Assembly: GCF_000017685.1 (NCBI RefSeq)
Contig: NC_010843.1
Span: 186,001-250,000 of the forward strand
DNA length: 64,000 nucleotides
Direction of reading: 5' to 3'
From: Leptospira biflexa serovar Patoc strain 'Patoc 1 (Paris)'
GTDB taxonomy: Bacteria; Spirochaetota; Leptospiria; Leptospirales; Leptospiraceae
Shown here: one piece after another, positions 46,095 to 54,727 of the stretch
Position numbering within the stretch: position 1 is the first letter of the stretch
Layout: the number at the start of each line of letters is the position of its first letter
Translations under genes and position numbers: made by a program
The notes under the pieces: generated by a model
What the model saw: the letters and a program-made list of their open reading frames with translations, nothing else
What the model was told of the DNA's origin: nothing
Database searches by the model: none

Positions 46095-46340
46095 ATGGTA
46101 TTCAATCCCTTCCAAGACCACAATCGTTACCTAGACAAAGATCCAAAGGACATGAGCCTCTCAGAACTTCGGATGTTACTCAAAATCAAACGTATGGACT
46201 TACAGCTCGGATGGAATGAATTCGAAGGCAAAATCAAATTTTGGCAACGAGTGTTTCGTTCCCTACGGGAATCAGGAATCTTAGACAAAGCCAAAGATGG
46301 GATCCAAAGTTATTTGCAAAAAGACTCTCCAAAAGAATAA
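46095..46340 (+). CDS. Small hypothetical protein of the envelope triad
   Basis: 81 residues. Short, charged and helical (DKDPKDMSLSELRMLLKIKRMDLQLGWNEFEGKIKFWQRVF), with no signal or membrane helix. It follows 5 bp after the previous stop. It occupies the YqjK position; I do not recognise the sequence itself. Confidence 0.6.
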   Translation: MVFNPFQDHNRYLDKDPKDMSLSELRMLLKIKRMDLQLGWNEFEGKIKFWQRVFRSLRESGILDKAKDGIQSYLQKDSPKE

Positions 46341-46390
46341 GGATTTCCCTTTCCAAAACCGATCCTAATAAAAACGGAAAAGGACGTGCG

Positions 46391-46720
46391 ATGGCATCGG
46401 AAGAAATTTTAGTATTTACCACAATTAGCGACCGCGACATGGCAGAAGAACATATCTCTGAAATGTTAGAACAAGGCATCATCATTTCCGGCACCATCTT
46501 CCCTGAAGTGGAACTCGTTTACTTATGGGAAGGCAAAATCACGGTTGATACCGAAAACAAAATACTCCTAAAAACGACCGCCGACAAGTATGATGCCATC
46601 GAAACCTATATCCAAAAACGCCATCCCTACATTGCACCGGAAATCATCCGAATGGATGTGAGTTTTGGTAGCCCCGCCTACAAAGCGTTTGTTGCCGACA
46701 AAATCAAAAAAAATTCGTAA
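46391..46720 (+). CDS. cutA: Divalent-cation tolerance protein CutA
   Basis: 109 residues from ATG 46391, preceded by AAGGA; the longer frame from 46241 overlaps the previous gene. The CutA fold is clear: VFTTISDRDMAEEHISEML, FPEVELVYLWEGKI, KTTADKYDAIETYIQKRHPY, then IIRMDVSFGSPAYKAFV. Length is exact for the trimeric family. The exact role is unsettled despite the copper-tolerance name. It lies between the envelope triad and an ArsR operon. Confidence 0.93.
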   Translation: MASEEILVFTTISDRDMAEEHISEMLEQGIIISGTIFPEVELVYLWEGKITVDTENKILLKTTADKYDAIETYIQKRHPYIAPEIIRMDVSFGSPAYKAFVADKIKKNS

Positions 46721-46805
46721 AAAATAGCCAAACGATTTGATTCCTCTCATTCAAATCTAAAGTTGGGCGCCTCGAAAGGTCTTTAGACCAAACATAGATT
46801 CATAA

Positions 46806-46895
46806 CACCGATCGGGTAACTTCGGGGTGCGCATTCGCTCCCGTCCTAGTCGGCGCTCGCCTCCTAGGACCAAGCCCTCCGTTCCCCTGGCGCAG
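46806..46895. repeat. GC-rich tandem hairpins (REP-like or terminator cluster)
   Basis: GTCCTAG (46843-46849) pairs with CTAGGAC (46864-46870), enclosing GGCG-CT-CGCC; just left of it, GGG and GCG pair with CGC and CCC across CATT. CACC/GGTG encloses the left part. GC-rich content stands out against the AT-rich neighbourhood. It lies after cutA and may act as a terminator or as an extragenic repetitive element. Confidence 0.55.
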
Positions 46896-46909
46896 ACAAA
46901 AAATGTGTT

Positions 46910-46947
46910 GCCAAATGACTACGTAAATTCTATTAGTCAAATGGCTA
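46910..46947. promoter_or_regulatory. Probable ArsR operator
   Basis: GCCAAATGACTA (46910-46921) is an inverted copy (10 of 12) of TAGTCAAATGGC (46934-46945), 12 nt between. The right copy also forms TAGTCA-AA-TGGCTA on its own. It ends 7-8 nt before the ATG of the ArsR gene, where self-repression would act. Confidence 0.6.
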
Positions 46948-46953
46948 CACATC

Positions 46954-47277
46954 ATGGATTTACGACGAGATGTATTTCAGGCAATTGCAGACCCCACAAG
47001 GCGGGCCATCCTCCTCCTTTTGGCCACCCAGTCCATGACAGCAGGTGCCATTGCTTCCCAATTTGATTCCAAACGTCCTACCATTTCCAAACACCTACTC
47101 ATCTTAACAGAATGTGAACTGTTACATCGGGAACCCATTGGACGTGAGATGTATTACCACCTAAACCCAAACAAAATGAAAGAAATTGCAAACTTCATTG
47201 CTCCTTTCCAAAAACTTTGGGACGACCGCTTCAACAATCTCGAATCCGTGATGAAAGATTATAAACGAAAGGCATAG
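46954..47277 (+). CDS. ArsR-family transcriptional regulator of a stress operon
   Basis: 107 residues. Typical start [22 protein letters not shown]; the DNA-binding helix is [14 protein letters not shown]; the wing is [13 protein letters not shown]. No Cys pair for metal binding, so it belongs to the metal-independent ArsR group that controls SRPBCC/DoxX operons. It is followed by SRPBCC, DUF1801/YdeI and DoxX-like genes on the same strand, its likely targets. Confidence 0.92.
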   Translation: MDLRRDVFQAIADPTRRAILLLLATQSMTAGAIASQFDSKRPTISKHLLILTECELLHREPIGREMYYHLNPNKMKEIANFIAPFQKLWDDRFNNLESVMKDYKRKA

Positions 47278-47342
47278 AAGGATTAAAGAAAACTCCAATC
47301 GAACACAGAAATCGTTAAAATATGATCCAAAAGGAATTTAAA

Positions 47343-47813
47343 ATGGAACTCAAAACAAAAGTGATCGCAGAAGACGGCAAACAAGAGTTAACCATCGAAC
47401 GTGAATTTGATTTACCTGTCGCACTCGTGTACCAAGCGCACACAGAACCGGAACTCATTGAACAATGGATGGGAAACAAAGTCCTACAATTTGAAAAACG
47501 AAACCATGGCAGTTACCTTTTTGAAACCAAATCCCCAGAAGGAGTGGTTCTCTTTCGAGCGAATGGAGTGTTACTCAATCTTGTGGAAAACCAAAGTTTT
47601 GTGCGCACCTTTGAGATGGAAAACACAGGTTTTGCAATCCAACTTGAATTTTTTAGCTTTGAATCAATATCCAAAGAGAAATCCAAACTGAAGATGCATA
47701 TCATCTATCAGTCCGTGGTACAAAGAGACCAAATTTTGAAAATGCCTTTTGCCCAAGGGATCAATATGGCTCACAACCGATTGGAAACAATCGCAAAACA
47801 GTCTATGGAATAA
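47343..47813 (+). CDS. SRPBCC/AHSA1-family protein
   Basis: 156 residues from ATG 47343, with AAGGA 10 nt upstream; the earlier ATG at 47322 has no site. SRPBCC core: IEREFDLPVALVYQAHTEPELIEQWMG, the common helix-strand start of the AHSA1 subfamily, then a hydrophobic pocket-lining sheet (YLFETKSPEGVVLFRANGVLLNL). Binds a small hydrophobic ligand or assists Hsp90-like clients; neither is specified here. Second gene of the ArsR operon. Confidence 0.88.
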   Translation: MELKTKVIAEDGKQELTIEREFDLPVALVYQAHTEPELIEQWMGNKVLQFEKRNHGSYLFETKSPEGVVLFRANGVLLNLVENQSFVRTFEMENTGFAIQLEFFSFESISKEKSKLKMHIIYQSVVQRDQILKMPFAQGINMAHNRLETIAKQSME

Positions 47814-47835
47814 ATATAAACATTTGTTAAATGAT

Positions 47836-48438
47836 ATGAAGCAAAAGCTTAAAAAAACGAATCCCAAAACTGCTGATTCTTTTTTCAATGAGGCAAAATC
47901 CTGGAAAAAAGAATTCCAAGTCCTGCGATCCATTGCTCTCGAGAGCAATTTCCAAGAAGAAATCAAATGGGGGCAACCATGTTATACATTCAATGGCCAA
48001 AATGTATTTTTATTACATGGATTCAAAGAATACTGTGCCATTCTATTTTTTAAGGGAGCTTTGCTAAGTGATCCTAAAAACATTCTCATCCAACAAACTA
48101 AAAACGTACAGTCCGCTAGACAAATCCGATTCCAATCCACTTCAGAAATTACAAAATTAAAATCCACGATCAAAGCCTTTATTAAAGAAGCGATCCAAGT
48201 GGAAAAGATTGGGAAAAAAGTTATCATGAAGAAAACTTCTGAGTTTGAAATCCCAGAAGAGTTTTTACGAAAACTGGAACAAAATCCAAAATTACAGACC
48301 GCTTTTTCAGAGTTAACTCCTGGAAGGCAAAGAGGATACCTACTCTACTTTTCTTCTGCCAAACGAAAAGAGACAAGGGAAGAACGTATCACAAAACAAA
48401 TCCCCAATATCTTAATTGGGAAAGGTTTAAACGATTAA
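47836..48438 (+). CDS. YdeI/DUF1801-family protein
   Basis: 200 residues from ATG 47836; an earlier start would overlap the SRPBCC gene. DUF1801 part: EIKWGQPCYTFNGQNVFLLHGFKEYCAILFFKGALL. C-terminal YdeI/OmpD-type tail: LTPGRQRGYLLYFSSAKRKETREERI. The family is widespread, cytosolic, of unknown function, and commonly co-located with SRPBCC and ArsR genes. Third gene of the operon. Confidence 0.87.
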   Translation: MKQKLKKTNPKTADSFFNEAKSWKKEFQVLRSIALESNFQEEIKWGQPCYTFNGQNVFLLHGFKEYCAILFFKGALLSDPKNILIQQTKNVQSARQIRFQSTSEITKLKSTIKAFIKEAIQVEKIGKKVIMKKTSEFEIPEEFLRKLEQNPKLQTAFSELTPGRQRGYLLYFSSAKRKETREERITKQIPNILIGKGLND

Positions 48439-48531
48439 AAGAATTTTATATGATCATATTTTTGTATTGATATCGGTTGGGATACACAAATCAAAAAATC
48501 GAAGTTAGATACATACATTTAGGAGAATAAT

Positions 48532-48909
48532 ATGTCAGAGAAAACAAAAAAAATACTCTATTGGTTCTTTACCTTGTGGTTGTCCCTCGGTATGGTATCA
48601 ACAGCCATTGTCCAACTCATCAAACTTCCAGAAGAAGTGAAAAAAATAAACCAATTGGGTTACCCTACTTACTTTCTTACGATGTTAGGTGTTTGGAAAC
48701 TCTTGGGAGTGGTTGCAGTTCTCGTTCCAAAATTTGGATTACTCAAAGAATGGGCGTATGCAGGTTTTTTCTTTGCCATGTCAGGGGCGGCCATCTCACA
48801 CATCAGTTTTGGTCATCCCATCATGGAAATATTACCATCTGTCTTACTCTTAAGCCTAACAGTGATTTCCTGGTATTTGCGCCCAGAGAACCGAAAAACG
48901 AAGGGATAA
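48532..48909 (+). CDS. DoxX-like membrane protein
   Basis: 125 residues with four transmembrane helices (YWFFTLWLSLGMVSTAI; GVWKLLGVVAVLVPKF; AYAGFFFAMSGAAISHIS; VLLLSLTVISWYL). TTAGGAG precedes the ATG at a good distance. DoxX-like proteins accompany ArsR/SRPBCC modules in many bacteria; the role is unknown. A 93-bp gap with a perfect ATATGATCATAT palindrome separates it from the YdeI gene, so it may also have its own promoter. Confidence 0.88.
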   Translation: MSEKTKKILYWFFTLWLSLGMVSTAIVQLIKLPEEVKKINQLGYPTYFLTMLGVWKLLGVVAVLVPKFGLLKEWAYAGFFFAMSGAAISHISFGHPIMEILPSVLLLSLTVISWYLRPENRKTKG

Positions 48910-48917
48910 GAACCAAA

Positions 48918-48949
48918 CCATCGTTTGCCATTGCCAAGGGAAACGATGG
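48918..48949. terminator. Hairpin after the DoxX gene
   Basis: CCATCGTTT (48918-48926) pairs with AAACGATGG (48941-48949), extended by G-C pairs on the loop side. 9 bp after the stop codon. No T-tract follows, so a Rho-type or processing role is possible. Confidence 0.5.
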
Positions 48950-49081
48950 ACTTCCATGGATCAGTTCCCAGATGCCAATTGCGAACATACAAGGGAATGG
49001 TTGTTGAGTGGCATCTGAATCTATACCGATTCCGAGATTGACTAAGAAATCAATCATAAAGTCTAGAACGATGATTGTATC

Positions 49082-49762
49082 TTAAGCCGACGTGATTTGA
49101 GAATTTTTTCGATTCTCTTGAAATTCCTTGAACCAGTGCCAACATCCATAAAAAGCGATGAGAAGGAAGACCCCATATTCAATGGTCACAAACGGAATCT
49201 GTTTGAGTGAGTAGAGAACGATACAAACTACATCCACAAGTACCCACAAAAACCAAGATTCCAATTTCCTTTGGGCAAGTAAAAAATTGGCAATGATGCT
49301 TGCCACTGTTGTGAATGCATCCCAGTACAAATAGTCTGCTGGTTTTAAAAATACCTCAGGAAACCAAATTGGTAATTGTTTTGTGAAGGACCCAAGCCCA
49401 AAGGTTCCAAACACAATCAGTCCAACGAGGATTAAATTTTTTTCTTTGCCAAGAGATACAATTTTGGTAAAGGCTCCCGTACGTTTTCTCCAAATGATCC
49501 AACCATAAATGCTCGATCCAAAAAAATAGATTTGTAATAACATATCAGAATACAATTGGATTTGGAAAAACAAAAAGAAAAAACAAATCGAGTTAAAGAT
49601 TCCAATGGGCCAAGTGAGAATATGATTCCTGGAAGCCAAATACACACAGATTAGGCCCGATGTGGTTCCTAAAAACTCGAGTAAAGAAAGCGGATACCCA
49701 AACAATGGAAAGATTGTATATTCTAACGAAAGGTATTGTTTCAAAAGAAGGAAATCTGTCAT
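49082..49762 (-). CDS. pnuC: PnuC-family nicotinamide riboside transporter
   Basis: 226 residues from ATG 49762. Seven hydrophobic segments, with the family signature SGLICVYLASRNHILTWPIGIFNSICFF and SDMLLQIYFFGSSIYGWIIWRK. Imports nicotinamide riboside for NAD salvage. It follows the class-I methyltransferase gene on the same strand. No NadR gene is seen. Confidence 0.92.
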   Translation of the reverse strand: MTDFLLLKQYLSLEYTIFPLFGYPLSLLEFLGTTSGLICVYLASRNHILTWPIGIFNSICFFFLFFQIQLYSDMLLQIYFFGSSIYGWIIWRKRTGAFTKIVSLGKEKNLILVGLIVFGTFGLGSFTKQLPIWFPEVFLKPADYLYWDAFTTVASIIANFLLAQRKLESWFLWVLVDVVCIVLYSLKQIPFVTIEYGVFLLIAFYGCWHWFKEFQENRKNSQITSA

Positions 49763-49883
49763 CAATCTCTAGTCTCTAAATTTAATTTTCATCAATCGAT
49801 TCCAAACTGTCGAAATGGTTTTAAACTTGACTTCGAAATTTATAAATTTTGTGAATCGGGGTAACATCTCTAGTGTACGCCTT

Positions 49884-50564
49884 TCAATCGATCCGAAAAA
49901 AATCTTCTTTAAACCCTTTTTCCCCAAGCCATTTGCTTTGCAAAAGATTGTATCCTACGATTTCGAAGTCTCTTGAAATCCATTTCCTATACTTTTTTTT
50001 GGTTCTGGAAAAGGCGTAAGGATCCACAAAAGACATTTCCTTTTTCATTACCGCATAATCTTCGTTTGTTGGCACTGTAAAATATAAATAATTACAATAC
50101 TTTGCCATCTTTTCTAATACAGAAGGGATTTGGGCATCGGGTAAGTACTGGATGACGGAATTACAAATCCCAAGTTCCACAGGAGCTTTTTCCAATTTCG
50201 GTAAAACAAAAGTTTCAAGAGATTCATGGTAAATGTGAAATTTGTCGGAACGTTTGACCCAATCTTTTTTTTTCAAATCATCGAAGGCTTCGTTTGAGGC
50301 ATCCACTGCGTATACTTTTACTGGCGAAAAGACCTTCACCATTTCACGAAGTAAAATCCCCTTTCCAAATCCAAAATCGGCAATTTGATACACGGGGATT
50401 TCCATGAGTTGAAAAAGTGATTTTAAATACTCTGCATGTTGTTTGGCATTGTAGGAACCATCGACATCGAGTCCATTCCCATAAATTTCAGACCAATATT
50501 CTTTTCCAAACTCTTTGCCGTTTTTACCAAAACCAACTTGTTTTTGTTTCAAAAAACCTTTCAT
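49884..50564 (-). CDS. Class I SAM-dependent methyltransferase
   Basis: 226 residues. Motif I is ADFGFGKGILLREM (GxGxG with the first Gly-containing loop), the motif-II acid is in YAVDASNEAF, and the post-motif YLYFTVP follows. The N-terminal EYWSEIYGNGLDVDGSYNAKQHAEYL resembles Leptospira and other spirochaete class I methyltransferases of unknown substrate. Start ATG 50564 shares a base with the stop (TAATG) of the J-domain-like gene upstream, so it is translationally coupled. Confidence 0.85.
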   Translation of the reverse strand: MKGFLKQKQVGFGKNGKEFGKEYWSEIYGNGLDVDGSYNAKQHAEYLKSLFQLMEIPVYQIADFGFGKGILLREMVKVFSPVKVYAVDASNEAFDDLKKKDWVKRSDKFHIYHESLETFVLPKLEKAPVELGICNSVIQYLPDAQIPSVLEKMAKYCNYLYFTVPTNEDYAVMKKEMSFVDPYAFSRTKKKYRKWISRDFEIVGYNLLQSKWLGEKGFKEDFFRID

Positions 50565-51757
50565 TAAAATTGAACTCCCAAACTTTGGAGTTCTCGAATC
50601 ATCTCTTTGATGTACTTTGGCTCTTTAGTCAATTGGTCTACTTCTTTTTGGTAGGCTTTTGTCACCATTTGGTTGTCTAACTTCACTCGTTTTAAATACA
50701 CATCCAAAGTCTCTTTTGTGATTTTACTCGAAGGGAAATCTGCCATCAGTGGATGAGTAAAAAATCGTTGTTTGATCGAATCTTCTAATTCTCTAATTTT
50801 AGATTTAATGATCCCTACAAATCGTTTGATTGATGTGTCATGGAAGGAAACATTCGTTTGTTGGTTCGGGATCAGTTCATCCACTTGTAATTTGATCTCT
50901 AATATTTCTGCAATGTTTAGATTGTCTCTGGCTCCAGAGAGTTTTGTCATGAGTTTGGCTTTTTTTTCACGCAAAACTGGATCTTGTTCTTTGTCAGGAT
51001 GGATGAGTTTTGCCAAATTTTTAAATAATGAATTGATATCTGTACTTAACAATCGTTCTGCTTCCAATTGTTTTTTTTCTTTCTCCATTTGTGCTTTTGA
51101 TTTTGATTTCTCTTTGAATCCTGATTGGGATTTTCTAAAATATTCAGATCTATATTCTTCATATTTTTCGCGGAAATCTCTATATTTCTCTTCGTGAACT
51201 TCCCTTTCCTCATCTGAATCAAATTGTGTACGATTAAAATCATCCAAATCGATATCGACACCAAATGTTTGTTTGATTCTCGATTCCATTTGATTCTTAT
51301 AACGGATCCGTTCCATCTTTTCAAATTTGGTTTCTAACTGGTCACGAAAGGGAGAGTAAAACTCCGAATCTTCTGCCAATGCATCATTACACATATCCAG
51401 TAAATACCTGCGTAAAAATTCCCTTTGCATCTTTCCAAACGATAATTTTTCTTCGAGAAGTATGGAACACATCAGTTCAAATCGTTCGCGTTCCAACTGT
51501 TTTTGTTTGTTTAATTCCGGTAAAACGACATTTAAGTATGTATCATTGACCAATTGGAAGAGTGGCTCGATTTCTTTTGTTCGTTCAATGGTTTCTTTGT
51601 GTTTGCGAAGGGCATCGTTGAATTCTTTTTGTGCCTTGGTTTGGTTGGAAGATTCACCGGACCAAATCAGCGTTTCCTCGTTCATTTGTGAAGGAACATC
51701 TGTATTTGTTTTTTTGGCTTTGGTTACTTTCCGAAGTTTTGGTTTTGGAGTTGGCAT
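50564..51757 (-). CDS. J-domain-like protein with coiled coils
   Basis: 397 residues from ATG 51757. The open frame to TTG 51793 would begin inside a hairpin and is rejected. The chain is almost all charged helix (ERERFELMCSIL, EEREVHEEKYRDFREKYEEYRSEYF). At ~250-300 lies a J-domain-like stretch: INSLFKNLAKLIHPDKEQD with HPD, then REKKAKLMTKLSGARDNLNIAEIL. A J domain recruits DnaK; here it is internal, which is unusual. No zinc-finger or substrate-binding DnaJ modules. Coupled to the methyltransferase downstream. Confidence 0.8.
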   Translation of the reverse strand: MPTPKPKLRKVTKAKKTNTDVPSQMNEETLIWSGESSNQTKAQKEFNDALRKHKETIERTKEIEPLFQLVNDTYLNVVLPELNKQKQLERERFELMCSILLEEKLSFGKMQREFLRRYLLDMCNDALAEDSEFYSPFRDQLETKFEKMERIRYKNQMESRIKQTFGVDIDLDDFNRTQFDSDEEREVHEEKYRDFREKYEEYRSEYFRKSQSGFKEKSKSKAQMEKEKKQLEAERLLSTDINSLFKNLAKLIHPDKEQDPVLREKKAKLMTKLSGARDNLNIAEILEIKLQVDELIPNQQTNVSFHDTSIKRFVGIIKSKIRELEDSIKQRFFTHPLMADFPSSKITKETLDVYLKRVKLDNQMVTKAYQKEVDQLTKEPKYIKEMIRELQSLGVQF

Positions 51758-51769
51758 GGAGAAACTGGA

Positions 51770-51794
51770 CTTGCCAGATAAAACATCTGGCAAG
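51770..51794. terminator. Hairpin between aconitase and the J-domain-like gene
   Basis: CTTGCCAGAT and ATCTGGCAAG form a perfect 10-bp stem around AAAAC. It follows the aconitase stop by 21 nt and precedes the J-gene ATG. Lacks a T-tract on the minus strand, so partial readthrough into the J gene is plausible. Confidence 0.6.
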
Positions 51795-51815
51795 TGCTTT
51801 CGAAAATTTTGGTTC

Positions 51816-54071
51816 TTACGCTTTCATCAAGTTCAAGGCAGCACCTGCTTTGAACCATTCGATTTGTTGTGCATTGTAAGTATGGTTCACTTGGATCTCA
51901 TCTTTTTTCCCATCTTTATGATTGAGAACAAGAGTGAGAGCTTTTCCTTCTTGAAAACTTGTGAGGCCATTGATGTCGATCAAATCATCTTCTTGGATTT
52001 TATCGTAGTCATCTTTGTTGGCAAATGTTAACGCAAGCATCCCTTGTTTTTTGAGGTTTGTTTCGTGGATACGAGCGAAAGACTTCACAAGTACGGCACG
52101 CACTCCCAAATGCCTTGGTTCCATAGCGGCGTGTTCTCTAGAAGAACCTTCCCCATAGTTTTCATCCCCAACCACAATCGATCCAATGCCTTGTGCTTTG
52201 TAGGCTCTTTGGGTTTGTGGCACGGGTTCATAATTCCCAGTGATTTGGTTTTTAACTTCATTGGTTTTGCCATTGAAAAAGTTGGTCGCACCAATGAGTA
52301 GGTTATTGGAGATATTGTCCAAGTGGCCACGGAATTTTAACCAAGGACCCGCCATCGAGATATGGTCTGTTGTACATTTCCCTTTTGCCTTGATGAGAAG
52401 TTTGAGGCCTTTTAGGTCCGTTCCTTCCCAGGCTTTGAATGGAGCAAGGAGTTGCAGTCTTGTGGAACTTGGATCCACAATCACTTGTACACCTGATCCA
52501 TCTGCCGCAGGAGCAACATAACCCGCATCTTCTACCGCAAAACCTTTATTAGGAAGTTCTTCCCCAGTAGGTGGGTCGAGTTTTACCTTTTCCCCTTTTT
52601 CGTTGGTGAGAGTGTCTGTGAGAGGATTGAATCCTAAATCTCCTGCAATGGCAAGTGCCGTTGTGATCTCTGGAGAAGCAACAAACGCGTATGTGTTTGG
52701 GTTTCCGTCTTGTCGTGCTTGGAAGTTACGATTGAAAGAGTGAACAATCGTGTTCTTTTCCTTTTTATCGGCACCCACACGAGACCACATCCCAATACAA
52801 GGCCCGCAAGCATTCGAGAATACTTTAGCGCCAATTTGGTGGAAGGTGTCAATGAATCCGTCACGTTCGATCGTATAACGAACAAGTTCCGATCCTGGTG
52901 TGATCGTAAATTCTGCTTTGGTTTTCAGGCCTTTAGCAGAGACTTGTTTGGCAAGAGATGCCGCACGTGAGATGTCTTCATAAGATGAGTTTGTGCAAGA
53001 TCCAATGAGGCCCACTTCTACTTTTGTTGGCCAACCATTCTTTGCCGCTTCTTCTTTCATCTTAGAAATCGGAGTGGCTAAGTCTGGTGTGAACGGTCCA
53101 TTTACGTATGGTTCAAGAGTGTCTAAATCAATTTCAATCACTTGGTCAAAGTACTTGGATGGATCTGCATATACTTCTGGGTCAGCAGTTAAGTGAGCTT
53201 TGTATTTGTTGGCAAGGTCTGCCACATCACTTCTGTTTGTCGAACGTAGATAACGTTCCATGGAAGCATCGTATCCAAATGTGGATGTTGTGGCACCAAT
53301 TTCAGCACCCATATTACAAATTGTACCTTTTCCTGTACAAGAAAGGGCTTCGGCACCTGGACCAAAGTATTCTACAATCGCACCCGTTCCCCCTTTGACA
53401 GTGAGGATCCCTGCGACTTTCAAAATGACGTCTTTTGCAGATGTCCAGCCATTGAGTTTTCCTGTGAGTTTGACACCGATGGCTTTTGGCCATTTGAGTT
53501 CCCAAGGGAGACCCGCCATCACATCACAAGCGTCAGCTCCACCCACACCAATGGCCACCATTCCGAGTCCACCAGCGTTGACAGTGTGTGAGTCCGTTCC
53601 AATCATCATCCCACCAGGGAATGCATAGTTTTCTAGGACCACTTGGTGGATGATCCCAGCCCCTGGTTTCCAGAATCCGATTCCGTATTTATTTGAGACG
53701 GAAGATAAAAAATCATAAACTTCTTTGTTTTCAGTGACTGCGATGCCAAGGTCTTTCCCTGATTCTTCTTTTGCTGTGATCAAGTGGTCACAGTGAACGG
53801 TGGAAGGCACAGCTACTTTTTTTCTGCCTGCTTGCATGAACTGCAATAGTGCCATTTGGGCCGTTGCATCTTGCATGGCCACTCGGTCTGGCGCAAAGTC
53901 AACATAGTCAGCACCACGTCCAAAACTTTTGGATGGGTTTCCGTCCCATAGGTGGTTGTATAAAATCTTTTCTGTGAGAGTGAGGGGTCGACCCACAATC
54001 TTCCTGGCTTGTGCGATGGCCGCTTCCATTTTGGAATAACGAGCCGCGATCATTTCTATATCAAATGCCAT
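51816..54071 (-). CDS. acn: Aconitate hydratase (mitochondrial-type)
   Basis: 751 residues. TCA-cycle enzyme interconverting citrate and isocitrate with a [4Fe-4S] cluster. Cluster cysteines appear in [19 protein letters not shown] and in [10 protein letters not shown]. The substrate loop [17 protein letters not shown] and the C-terminal swivel-domain [14 protein letters not shown] are present. The length and single-chain layout match mitochondrial/AcnA-like enzymes rather than LeuC. A stand-alone gene: 102 bp separate it from the FlgO-like gene, and the hairpin follows it. Confidence 0.95.
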   Translation of the reverse strand: MAFDIEMIAARYSKMEAAIAQARKIVGRPLTLTEKILYNHLWDGNPSKSFGRGADYVDFAPDRVAMQDATAQMALLQFMQAGRKKVAVPSTVHCDHLITAKEESGKDLGIAVTENKEVYDFLSSVSNKYGIGFWKPGAGIIHQVVLENYAFPGGMMIGTDSHTVNAGGLGMVAIGVGGADACDVMAGLPWELKWPKAIGVKLTGKLNGWTSAKDVILKVAGILTVKGGTGAIVEYFGPGAEALSCTGKGTICNMGAEIGATTSTFGYDASMERYLRSTNRSDVADLANKYKAHLTADPEVYADPSKYFDQVIEIDLDTLEPYVNGPFTPDLATPISKMKEEAAKNGWPTKVEVGLIGSCTNSSYEDISRAASLAKQVSAKGLKTKAEFTITPGSELVRYTIERDGFIDTFHQIGAKVFSNACGPCIGMWSRVGADKKEKNTIVHSFNRNFQARQDGNPNTYAFVASPEITTALAIAGDLGFNPLTDTLTNEKGEKVKLDPPTGEELPNKGFAVEDAGYVAPAADGSGVQVIVDPSSTRLQLLAPFKAWEGTDLKGLKLLIKAKGKCTTDHISMAGPWLKFRGHLDNISNNLLIGATNFFNGKTNEVKNQITGNYEPVPQTQRAYKAQGIGSIVVGDENYGEGSSREHAAMEPRHLGVRAVLVKSFARIHETNLKKQGMLALTFANKDDYDKIQEDDLIDINGLTSFQEGKALTLVLNHKDGKKDEIQVNHTYNAQQIEWFKAGAALNLMKA

Positions 54072-54181
54072 CTGAACCTCTTATACCTATCAGACCGTAG
54101 GAAAAAAGGGAATCAATCGAAAATTAAACTACAGAACTTAAAATCAGTAAAATTGGTTCTTTTGTTGAAGTGGGCAGGAAA

Positions 54182-54727
54182 TCAACCGTCAATACGGACA
54201 TACACTTCATCGGCTTTTAGGATGAGCCCCGTTTTGATTTCGATGAGTCTTGTATTGACAAAAACACCGTCTTGGTAAGGGGTCACAATCCCTGTGATGA
54301 TGACTCCTACTTTTAGAACCTCACCTATTTTACGCAAGGTGGCAGTGTCTGTTGGTGAATCCAAACTCAGACCCGCTTCCTTTAAAACCTTTTGGTTGGC
54401 CAGTCGATCTAAGATGAGGAATCGATCCTTTTTGACAAGTTCCGTGGTAAGTTTTTCGGCAAGGATTTCGCCGTATGGACTTTTTTTCCCTTCATTGTCT
54501 AAAAAGGTCAAAACAACAAGTCTTTCGGGTTGGAAATAAAACCCCTTCTCTGATAAAGAAATCGCCAATTGTTCTAAGGGAGGGACTGTTGGTTTTTTGG
54601 GTTTGGATTCTCTTTCTTCTCCCAAGTAACAAGCGCTAAAGACACCCAAAACAAGTGCAAGAATGAATCCTTTAAAATGCAAGTTCCATCCCAAGTGATG
54701 TAACATATTCATAAAACGATTTTCCAT
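54182..54727 (-). CDS. FlgO-like lipoprotein
   Basis: 181 residues. Lipobox GVFSAC after a hydrophobic signal; the ATG at 54727 may be replaced by Met6 or Met8. The domain (LEQLAISLSEKGFYFQPERLVVLTFLDNEGKKSPYGEILAEKLTTELV, then DRLANQKVLKEAGL, TGIVTPYQDGVFVNTRLIEIKTG) has the FlgO/CsgG-N layout of small outer-membrane lipoproteins. In Vibrio, FlgO assists the flagellar outer membrane; a flagellar role here is not shown. Its start overlaps the upstream gene by 56 bp. Confidence 0.8.
   Translation of the reverse strand: MENRFMNMLHHLGWNLHFKGFILALVLGVFSACYLGEERESKPKKPTVPPLEQLAISLSEKGFYFQPERLVVLTFLDNEGKKSPYGEILAEKLTTELVKKDRFLILDRLANQKVLKEAGLSLDSPTDTATLRKIGEVLKVGVIITGIVTPYQDGVFVNTRLIEIKTGLILKADEVYVRIDG

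Noticed and set aside
51758..51793. TTG start for the J-domain-like protein
   Set aside because: It lies within the hairpin after aconitase; ATG 51757 is the natural start.
51816..54071. 3-isopropylmalate dehydratase large subunit instead of aconitase
   Set aside because: The protein has the fused swivel domain and the mitochondrial-aconitase length.
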